Shown: positions 1 through 5,354 of the stretch, one piece after another
Numbering within the stretch: the stretch's first letter is position 1
Layout: every line of letters begins with the position of its first letter
Source of the DNA: Proteobacteria bacterium UBA4656
Lineage (GTDB): Bacteria > Pseudomonadota > Gammaproteobacteria > Xanthomonadales > Ahniellaceae
Reading direction: 5' to 3'
DNA length: 6,804 bases
Assembly (NCBI GenBank): GCA_002405525.1
Contig: DHLY01000156.1
Coordinates: 1-6,804, forward strand
Notes under the pieces: generated by a model
What the model was told of the DNA's origin: nothing
Databases searched by the model: none
The model's input: only the letters and a program-made list of their open reading frames with translations
Position numbers and translations under genes: made by a program

Positions 1-3000
1 TTCGGCCTGCTGGCCTTCGGCGCCACCTCGTCCGATGCGATCCAGGTCGGCAGTGCGATCGGCAACGTGCAACGCAATGCGCCGACCGTGATCGCCAACC
101 TGCTCGGCGTGTTCAGCCTGCTGGGGCTGTTCCTGATCGTGATCTTCATCGCCAACGGCCTGCTGCGCGACCACGAGTTCGGCACCGCGGAGCTGTTCTT
201 CGCCACCCCGATGCGCAAGGCGGATTACCTCTTCGGCCGCTTCGCGGCGGGGCTGCTGGCCTGCCTGGTGATCTTCGCCGGGGTGGCGATCGGCATGATC
301 GCCGGCCAGTTCATGCCGTGGATCGACCCCAAGCGGCTGGGCGCGTTCTCGCTCGATCCCTTCCTGTGGTCGTTCGCCGTGCTGGTGCTGCCGAACCTGC
401 TGTTCGGCGGCGCGCTGCTGGCGCTGCTGGCGGCGGTCACGCGCAGCCTGCTGATGGTCTATGTCGGCATCCTCGCCTTCTTCGTGCTGTGGATCGTCGC
501 CGGCAACCTGACCCGCGAGATCGACAACGCCTGGGTTGCCGCGCTGATCGACCCCTTCGGCCTGCGCGCGATGGGCCGCGCGGTGCGCTACTGGTCGGTC
601 GAGGAGCGCAACACGCGCCTGCCCGAGATGGCCGGCTACCTGATCGCCAACCGCGCGCTATGGAGTGCGGTGGCACTGGCCCTGTTGGCGGCGACTTTCA
701 AGCTGTTCAAGCCGATGCGGGCAGGCACAGGCTCGGGCCGCCCTGCGATGCGCAAGACGGCTCGCGCGTCCGCCGCCGCCGAGACCAACGGGCTGCCGCA
801 GGTCAGTGCCGCCCACCCGCCGCGCCGCTTCGACCTGCGCACCGCGCTGGCACAGTTCTGGCGCCTGCTGAAGTTCGACACCTGGGGCGTGCTGCGCAGC
901 GTGCCGTTCCTGGTGATGCTCATCTTCGGCGTGGTGAACTTCACCGGCGGGGCGCAGTTCGTCGATTCCCTGTTCGGCACCAAGGTCTATCCGGTCACCT
1001 ACCTGATGCTGGAGGCCCTGCAGGACAGCATGGGGTTGTTCCTGTTCCTGATCGTGACCTTCTACGCCGGCGAACTGGTGTGGAAGGAGCGGCAGGCGAA
1101 GATCAGCGATGTGTCCGACGCGCTGCCGGTGCCCGACTGGGTGCCGCTGGCGGCCAAGTGCGGCGCGGTGCTGGCGGTGGTGGTGGCGTTCGGTGCGGTC
1201 GGCGTGCTCGCCGGCATGGGCTTCCAACTGTTCCGCGGCTACACCCAGTTCGAGCCGGGCGTATATGCCGCCTCGATCGCTATCGGATCGATGCCCTTCG
1301 TGCTGATCGGCCTGCTCGGCGTCGCGGTGCAGGTGTTCACGCACAACAAGTTCGCCGGATACCTGGTGGTGATCCTGGTCTACGTCTCGCAAATCGTGCT
1401 CGGACTGCTCGACGTCGATCACAACCTCGTGCAGTTCGGAAGTGCGCCGATCGCGCCCTATTCCGACATGAACGGTTTCGGCCATTACCTCGTCGGCTGG
1501 GCCTGGCCCACGTTCTACTGGCTGCTGTTCGTCGGCGCGCTGCTGCTGCTGGCCGCGGCGTTCTGGGTACGCGGCACGGCACCGTCGGGCCGCGAGCGGC
1601 GGCGCCAGGCCGCCGCCCGGCTGCGTGGGCCTCTGGGTGCGGCGCTGGCTGCGACCGTCGCCGTCTGGGCCGGGGTCGGCGGCTGGGTGTTCTGGAACAC
1701 CAATGTGGTCAACGACTACGTGTCCGGCGATACCTTGCTCGACCAGCAGGCCCGCTACGAAAAAGACTACGCGCAGTATGCCGGCCTGCCGCAGCCGCGC
1801 ATCCTAGCGATGGACACCGAGGTCGACATCCGCCCCGAGACGCGCAGCGTCACGATCCGCGGCAACTACCGCCTGGTGAACCAGCACACGGTCCCGATCG
1901 AGACCTTCCACGTGCAGACGCCGTCGGCGATCGAACTGGCCTCGATCGACTTCGCACCGCACACGCTCGACCGTTTCGACGAGCCGCTGGGCTACCGCAT
2001 CTACCGCCTGCGCGAGCCGATGGCGCCCGGGGCCGAGATGACCCTGCGCTTCGAGGTGCGCGGCGGCGAACGCGGCTTCGGCAACAACGTGCTGCAGACG
2101 CAGGTGGTCGGCAACGGCACCTTCTTCAACTCCAGCGTGCTGCCGTCGTTCGGCTACAACCGCAACGGCCAGATCGTCGACCGCAACGAGCGCCGCAAGC
2201 GCGGGCTGGGCGAGGTGCCGCGGATGGCGAAGCTGGAGGACGATGCCGCGCGTGCCAACACCTACATCAGCGACGACGCCGACTGGATCGACTTCCGCAC
2301 CAAGGTCTGCACCGCGCCGGACCAGATCGCGCTGGCGCCGGGCTACCTGGAGGCCGAGACGACCGAGAACGGTCGACGGTGCTTCGCCTACGCGATGGAC
2401 CGCCCGATGCTGCCCTTCTTCGCCTGGCTGTCGGCGCGCTGGGAGGTCAAGAAGGACAGTTGGAACGGCATCCCGGTCGAGGTTTATTTCCACAAGACCC
2501 ATCCGTACAACGTCGACCGCATGATCGAGGCAACCAAGGACTCGCTGGACTACTTCACGGCGAACTTCACGCCCTACCAGCACAAGCAGGTGCGGATCAT
2601 CGAGTTCCCGCGCTATGCGCGCTTCGCGCAGAGCTTCGCCAACACCATCCCGTTCTCGGAGTCGATCGGCTTCATCGCCGATCTGCGCGACGATGACGCG
2701 ATCGACTACGTGTACTACGTCACCTCGCACGAGGTGGCGCACCAGTGGTGGGCCCACCAGGTGATCGGCGCCGACATGCAGGGCTCGACCGTGCTCAGCG
2801 AGTCGCTGTCGCAGTATTCGGCGCTGATGGTGATGGAGAAGAAGTACGGCCGCGAGAAGATGCGCCGGTTCCTGCGGTACGAGCTCGACCGCTACCTCAG
2901 CGACCGCAGCGGCGAGCTGGTGGAGGAACTGCCGCTGTACCGGGTGGAGGACCAGCAGTACGTCCACTATCGCAAGGGCTCGCTGGTGTTCTACCGCCTG

Positions 3001-3522
3001 CGCGAGGAGATGGGCGAGGAAGCGCTCAATCGCGCGCTCAAGCGCTACCTGGAGGACAAAGGGTTCCAGCAGCCGCCCTACACCACCTCGGCGGAACTGC
3101 TGGACTACATCCGCGCCGAGGCGCCGGCCGAGGCACAGGCGGTGATCACCGACCTGTTCCAGAAGATCACCTTCTACGACAACCGCGTGGTCGATGCCAC
3201 GGCGAAGCAGCGCGCCGACGGGCGCTGGGATGTCACGCTCTCGCTGAAGGCCGCCAAGCTCTACAGCGACGGACTCGGCAAGGAGACGCCAGCGGCGATC
3301 GATGACGTGGTCGAGCTCGCGGTGTTCGCGCGCGCGCCGGGCGCGAAGGAAAGCGACGAGAAGGTGCTGTTCCTGGAGCGGCGCCGGATCACGGAAGCCG
3401 AGCCGACGATCACGGTCACCGTGGACGAACAGCCCTTCGAGGCCGGCTTCGACCCGTACAACAAGCTGATCGACCGCGTGCCGTCGGACAACCGCAAACG
3501 GATCGACGTGGTCGAACCCTGA
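1..3522 (+). CDS. ABC-2 type permease fused to periplasmic M1-family metallopeptidase (5' end outside window)
   Basis: The frame is open from base 1 to the TGA at 3520-3522, giving 1173 residues; the true start lies upstream (the GTG at 67 is internal). From memory of the family, about 20-25 residues are missing. Numbering residues from base 1, twelve hydrophobic segments can be read at about 34-55, 80-102, 122-146, 149-168, 220-236, 301-318, 344-361, 387-410, 422-446, 451-472, 502-523 and 546-566, plus the tail of a first helix at 1-8. They form two ABC-2-like halves: LLRDHEFGTAELFFATP in the first matches LVWKERQAKISDVSDALPVP in the second. The rest, from about 575, is a probably periplasmic M1 peptidase region with zinc motif HEVAH (910-914), a third zinc-ligand Glu (934) and the probable catalytic Tyr in HYRKGS (990). 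The usual GxMEN motif is replaced by NTIPFSES (881-888). By family knowledge it should pair with an ABC ATPase encoded nearby; substrate is unknown. Whether the peptidase is active is not shown. Confidence 0.92.
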   Translation, partial: FGLLAFGATSSDAIQVGSAIGNVQRNAPTVIANLLGVFSLLGLFLIVIFIANGLLRDHEFGTAELFFATPMRKADYLFGRFAAGLLACLVIFAGVAIGMIAGQFMPWIDPKRLGAFSLDPFLWSFAVLVLPNLLFGGALLALLAAVTRSLLMVYVGILAFFVLWIVAGNLTREIDNAWVAALIDPFGLRAMGRAVRYWSVEERNTRLPEMAGYLIANRALWSAVALALLAATFKLFKPMRAGTGSGRPAMRKTARASAAAETNGLPQVSAAHPPRRFDLRTALAQFWRLLKFDTWGVLRSVPFLVMLIFGVVNFTGGAQFVDSLFGTKVYPVTYLMLEALQDSMGLFLFLIVTFYAGELVWKERQAKISDVSDALPVPDWVPLAAKCGAVLAVVVAFGAVGVLAGMGFQLFRGYTQFEPGVYAASIAIGSMPFVLIGLLGVAVQVFTHNKFAGYLVVILVYVSQIVLGLLDVDHNLVQFGSAPIAPYSDMNGFGHYLVGWAWPTFYWLLFVGALLLLAAAFWVRGTAPSGRERRRQAAARLRGPLGAALAATVAVWAGVGGWVFWNTNVVNDYVSGDTLLDQQARYEKDYAQYAGLPQPRILAMDTEVDIRPETRSVTIRGNYRLVNQHTVPIETFHVQTPSAIELASIDFAPHTLDRFDEPLGYRIYRLREPMAPGAEMTLRFEVRGGERGFGNNVLQTQVVGNGTFFNSSVLPSFGYNRNGQIVDRNERRKRGLGEVPRMAKLEDDAARANTYISDDADWIDFRTKVCTAPDQIALAPGYLEAETTENGRRCFAYAMDRPMLPFFAWLSARWEVKKDSWNGIPVEVYFHKTHPYNVDRMIEATKDSLDYFTANFTPYQHKQVRIIEFPRYARFAQSFANTIPFSESIGFIADLRDDDAIDYVYYVTSHEVAHQWWAHQVIGADMQGSTVLSESLSQYSALMVMEKKYGREKMRRFLRYELDRYLSDRSGELVEELPLYRVEDQQYVHYRKGSLVFYRLREEMGEEALNRALKRYLEDKGFQQPPYTTSAELLDYIRAEAPAEAQAVITDLFQKITFYDNRVVDATAKQRADGRWDVTLSLKAAKLYSDGLGKETPAAIDDVVELAVFARAPGAKESDEKVLFLERRRITEAEPTITVTVDEQPFEAGFDPYNKLIDRVPSDNRKRIDVVEP

Positions 3523-3530
3523 CCGCGGAC

Positions 3531-3559
3531 CCCGGGAGCCTCGGCATGGGGCTCCCGGG
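3531..3559 (+). terminator. Perfect 10-bp GC hairpin after the permease-peptidase gene
   Basis: The 10 bases at 3531-3540 (CCCGGGAGCC) are exactly complementary to 3550-3559, with a 9-nt loop. The hairpin begins 8 nt after the stop codon. No T-run follows; the 3' flank is G-rich. This is therefore not a classical intrinsic terminator. It could be a weak or Rho-assisted terminator, or protect the mRNA 3' end. The inverted repeat is certain; its role is inferred from position. Confidence 0.4.
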
Positions 3560-3597
3560 TGGGGTGGGGGCAGCGCGCGGCGCGACGCCGCGCCGGC

Positions 3598-3603
3598 TAC
3601 GAT
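3598..3603 (+). promoter_or_regulatory. Possible -10 element (TACGAT) for a leaderless hemW transcript
   Basis: TACGAT matches four of six bases of the sigma-70 -10 consensus and ends 6 nt before the ATG at 3610. A transcript starting at the usual distance would begin at or next to that A, making hemW leaderless. In agreement, no Shine-Dalgarno-like sequence precedes the ATG. No convincing -35 element is seen about 17 nt upstream (the region is GCGCGG). Inference from spacing only. Confidence 0.35.
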
Positions 3604-3609
3604 GTGCGA

Positions 3610-4749
3610 ATGCACATTCCGCTGTCGCTATACATCCACATCCCGTGGTGCGTGCGCAAATGTCCGTATTGCGACTTCAACTCGCACGAGCGCGCGGGCG
3701 CGCTGCCGGTCGACGACTACGTCGCGGCACTCGAAGCCGACCTCGCCGCCGACGCGCCGTACGCCGCCGGCCGCCGCATCGACACCGTGTTCTTCGGTGG
3801 CGGCACGCCGAGCCTGTTCCCGCCCGAGGCCATCGGGCGGATCCTCGAGGCGGTCGACCGCCTCGTGCCCTTCGCGGCCGACGCCGAGGTCACGCTGGAG
3901 GCCAATCCGGGCACCATCGAGCACGGCCGCTTCGAGGGCTATCGCGCGGCAGGCGTCAATCGCGTCTCCTTCGGCGTGCAGTCCTTCGACGACGAGGCAC
4001 TCGCGCGCATCGGCCGCATCCACGACGCGGACGAGGCGCGCCGCGCGGTGCGCGAGGCGCAGGACGCCGGGCTCGATAACCTCAACATCGACCTGATGTA
4101 CGCCCTGCCGGGGCAGGACCTCGAGAGTGCGCTGCACGACGTGGCGCAGGCCGTGGCGCTCGCGCCGACGCATGTCTCGCACTATCAGCTCACGCTGGAG
4201 CCGAACACCCTGTTCGCCGCGAAGCCACCGAAACTGCCCGACGACGACGCGGCCTGGGCGATGCAGGAGGCCTGCGAGGCCGCGCTCGCTGCGGCCGGCT
4301 ACGCGCAGTACGAGGTCTCGGCCTATGCGAAGGATGGAAGACGCTGCCGGCACAACCTCGCGTACTGGTCGTTCGCCGACTACCTCGGCATCGGCGCCGG
4401 CGCCCACGGCAAAGCCACTCGATCGGACGGCGCGGTGCTGCGCACCCGCAAGGCGGCGCTGCCGCGCTCCTACCTCGAGCGCGCGGCCGCGCGGCAGCGA
4501 TTCGGCACGACCGAACCGGTGGCGCGAGAACAACTGCCCTTCGAGTTCATGCTCAACGTGCTGCGCCTGCTCGATGGTTTCCCGGAGGACGACTTCAGCG
4601 CGCGGACCGGCCTGCCGATCGACGCGATCCGACCCACCCTCGACGCAGCCTTCGCGCGCGGCTGGCTGGAATCGCGTGACGGGCGCATCCGCGCCACCGC
4701 GCTCGGCCAGCGCTTCCTCAACGACGTGATCGGATCCTTCCTGCCATGA
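3610..4749 (+). CDS. hemW: Heme chaperone HemW (radical SAM, HemN-like)
   Basis: This 379-residue protein has the length usual for HemW, a radical-SAM protein that binds heme and is thought to deliver it to respiratory enzymes. Its N-terminus LYIHIPWCVRKCPYCDF carries the CxxxCxxC iron-sulfur motif (Cys14, 18, 21). Phe23 stands where true oxygen-independent coproporphyrinogen oxidase HemN has a fourth Cys, which favours HemW over HemN. Further family blocks are FFGGGTPSLF (61-70, SAM binding), EANPGT, GVNRVSFGVQSFDD, NIDLMYALPGQ, HVSHYQLTLEPNT (188-200), HNLAYW (248-253) with GIGAGAHG, and a C-terminal HemN_C-like region including EFMLNVLRLLDGF. I chose ATG 3610 because the LYIHIPWC block normally begins within ten residues of the start; in-frame GTGs at 3559 and 3604 would add an Arg/Gly-rich tail or two residues. 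It is likely cytoplasmic or membrane-associated. The stop overlaps the next start as ATGA. Older annotations often call such genes hemN. Confidence 0.95.
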   Translation: MHIPLSLYIHIPWCVRKCPYCDFNSHERAGALPVDDYVAALEADLAADAPYAAGRRIDTVFFGGGTPSLFPPEAIGRILEAVDRLVPFAADAEVTLEANPGTIEHGRFEGYRAAGVNRVSFGVQSFDDEALARIGRIHDADEARRAVREAQDAGLDNLNIDLMYALPGQDLESALHDVAQAVALAPTHVSHYQLTLEPNTLFAAKPPKLPDDDAAWAMQEACEAALAAAGYAQYEVSAYAKDGRRCRHNLAYWSFADYLGIGAGAHGKATRSDGAVLRTRKAALPRSYLERAAARQRFGTTEPVAREQLPFEFMLNVLRLLDGFPEDDFSARTGLPIDAIRPTLDAAFARGWLESRDGRIRATALGQRFLNDVIGSFLP

Positions 4750-4937
4750 GCACTGCATGGGTGACACTGCACTGCCCCTATTGCGGCGAGGGCTTCGACA
4801 GCCGGATCGACCTGTCCGAGGGCGACACGACCTACACCGAGGACTGCGCGGTCTGCTGCCGCCCGATCGTGGTCTCGGTGCGGGTCGAGGACGACGAGAC
4901 CCTCGGCGAGGTCCGCACCCGCCGCGAACAGGACTGA
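4746..4937 (+). CDS. CPXCG motif-containing cysteine-rich small protein
   Basis: This 63-residue acidic protein matches the Cys_rich_CPXG family from memory: CPYCGE (Cys10, Cys13) followed by EDCAVCCRPI (Cys34, Cys37, Cys38). Two CxxC pairs about 20 residues apart suggest a small zinc ribbon, with Cys38 spare. The C-terminus is charged and probably disordered. No signal peptide or membrane segment is present, so it should be cytoplasmic. Its ATG overlaps the hemW stop (ATGA), and no good Shine-Dalgarno is visible, so translation is probably coupled to hemW. Family function is not established; pairing with hemW hints at metal or iron-sulfur handling but does not prove it. Confidence 0.9.
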   Translation: MSTAWVTLHCPYCGEGFDSRIDLSEGDTTYTEDCAVCCRPIVVSVRVEDDETLGEVRTRREQD

Positions 4938-4941
4938 CGCG

Positions 4942-4958
4942 GGGGAGCGCGCGTCCCC
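4942..4958 (+). terminator. Short GC hairpin after the CPXCG gene, possible weak terminator
   Basis: GGGGA (4942-4946) pairs with TCCCC (4954-4958) around a 7-nt loop, 4 nt after the stop codon; two further outer pairs (4938-4939 with 4960-4961) are possible across an internal loop. No T-run follows. Position between the hemW unit and the btuB promoter is what suggests a terminator. Confidence 0.25.
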
Positions 4959-4971
4959 ACGAATGTCAACG

Positions 4972-5001
4972 TTGCATCGAAGCCGCGCACGCCCCTAGAG
5001 T
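4972..5001 (+). promoter_or_regulatory. Probable sigma-70 promoter of the riboswitch-btuB transcript
   Basis: TTGCAT (4972-4977) and TAGAGT (4996-5001) are separated by 18 nt and match three and four consensus bases. The start predicted about 7 nt downstream of the -10 is near A5008, directly before the first strand of the apparent riboswitch P1 helix (5009-5012). That coincidence supports the call. An 8-bp palindrome CAACGTTG (4967-4974) overlaps the -35; I have no evidence that a protein binds it. Confidence 0.45.
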
Positions 5002-5007
5002 CCCGCC

Positions 5008-5190
5008 ATCGGAAGGTGCCTGCATCCACGCGATGCGGGTGAAACGGGAAGCCGGTGCGAATCCGGCGCTGCCCCCGCAACGGTGAGTCGGCACGACGTC
5101 GCCCATCCAGCCACTGCGCGCGAGCGTGGGAAGGCGGGCGACGGGGCACCGCGAGGTGCCACCGACGAGTCCGGAGACCGGCCTGCCGAC
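5008..5190 (+). promoter_or_regulatory. Cobalamin riboswitch (aptamer domain) upstream of btuB
   Basis: The RNA would bind a B12 form (adenosyl- or other cobalamin) and repress btuB when B12 is plentiful. All core signatures are present in order: GGGAA (5046-5050), GGTGCGAATCC (5054-5064), GCTGCCCCCGCAAC (5068-5081), GCCACTG with GGGAAGGC (5110-5135), and the B12 box AGTCCGGAGACCGGCC (5168-5183). Helices that can be paired by eye are a likely P1 5009-5012/5186-5189, a hairpin 5022-5026/5032-5036, P4 5051-5055/5063-5067, P6 5087-5091/5162-5166, a perfect 7-bp stem 5098-5104/5136-5142, and a 6-bp hairpin 5145-5150/5155-5160 capped by GCGA. A second GCGA loop is at 5120-5123. The downstream gene is btuB, the classical target. 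Ends are approximate. Selectivity between cobalamin forms cannot be read reliably. Confidence 0.95.
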
Positions 5191-5354
5191 CGTGCCGCAG
5201 CCTCCCGCCGCGGCGCGGGCCGGTTCGCGCTGCGGTGGGCAGCGGCGGATGGGTTCGCCCGCCGACCGAGACCGCGTCCGCGCGCGCCCGCCGCCGAAGC
5301 TCCGCCGCACGCCCCGGCAAGACGCGCGGGTGTGCGTTGCGAGGAGCTCCATCG
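5191..5354 (+). promoter_or_regulatory. Expression platform / leader between aptamer and btuB, with Shine-Dalgarno hairpin
   Basis: About 164 nt of very GC-rich, non-coding leader lie between the aptamer and the btuB start. It contains local hairpins: 5204-5208/5215-5219 and 5228-5232/5240-5244. The key element is an imperfect stem in which 5298-5314 pairs with 5328-5348: six pairs AGCTCC/GGAGCT, then two, then five CGCAC/GTGCG, then one G-U and three GC pairs, with two 2-nt bulges on the 3' side. The Shine-Dalgarno core (5342-5346) is in the 3' arm and would be hidden. No T-run follows any hairpin, so control of translation is more likely than attenuation. The pairing is seen; its role is inferred. 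Confidence 0.6.
5342..5346 (+). promoter_or_regulatory. Ribosome binding site of btuB (AGGAG)
   Basis: AGGAG lies 8 nt before the ATG at 5355, an optimal spacing that fixes the start. It is also inside the palindrome GGAGCTCC (5343-5350). The base before it (5341) ends a 7-nt segment complementary to riboswitch loop L5, so occupancy of this site is the probable control point. Confidence 0.8.

Noticed and set aside
318..2696. Long open frame on the + strand in another phase
   Set aside because: Arg/Ala/Gly-rich shadow of the permease-peptidase gene, with no recognisable domain.
3559..3609. Upstream GTG starts (3559, 3604) for hemW
   Set aside because: The extension encoded from 3559 is Arg/Gly-rich, overlaps the hairpin arm, and goes beyond the usual HemW N-terminus; ATG 3610 fits family alignment better.
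1804..3615. Long open frame on the - strand (about 600 codons)
   Set aside because: It lies wholly over the M1 domain coding sequence, is rich in Arg/Val/His with no family motif, and is the usual shadow of a high-GC gene.
3610..4749. Annotation as HemN, oxygen-independent coproporphyrinogen III oxidase
   Set aside because: The fourth Cys of the HemN CxxxCxxCxC motif is Phe here and the length and N-terminus fit HemW.
3628..4767. Open frame on the - strand opposite hemW
   Set aside because: Shadow of hemW; no motif and no ribosome site worth noting.
4967..4974. CAACGTTG palindrome as an operator
   Set aside because: Eight bases with no extension or second copy; expected by chance and not tied to a known regulator.
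4757..5086. A + strand open frame running from the CPXCG gene into the riboswitch
   Set aside because: It is out of phase with the CPXCG protein, Arg/Pro-rich, and ends inside conserved aptamer sequence.
5215..5219. GCGGG as the L13 partner of L5 (pairs CCCGC 5074-5078)
   Set aside because: Only 5 bp, and it can pair locally with 5204-5208; the 7-bp match next to the Shine-Dalgarno is stronger, though this cannot be excluded.
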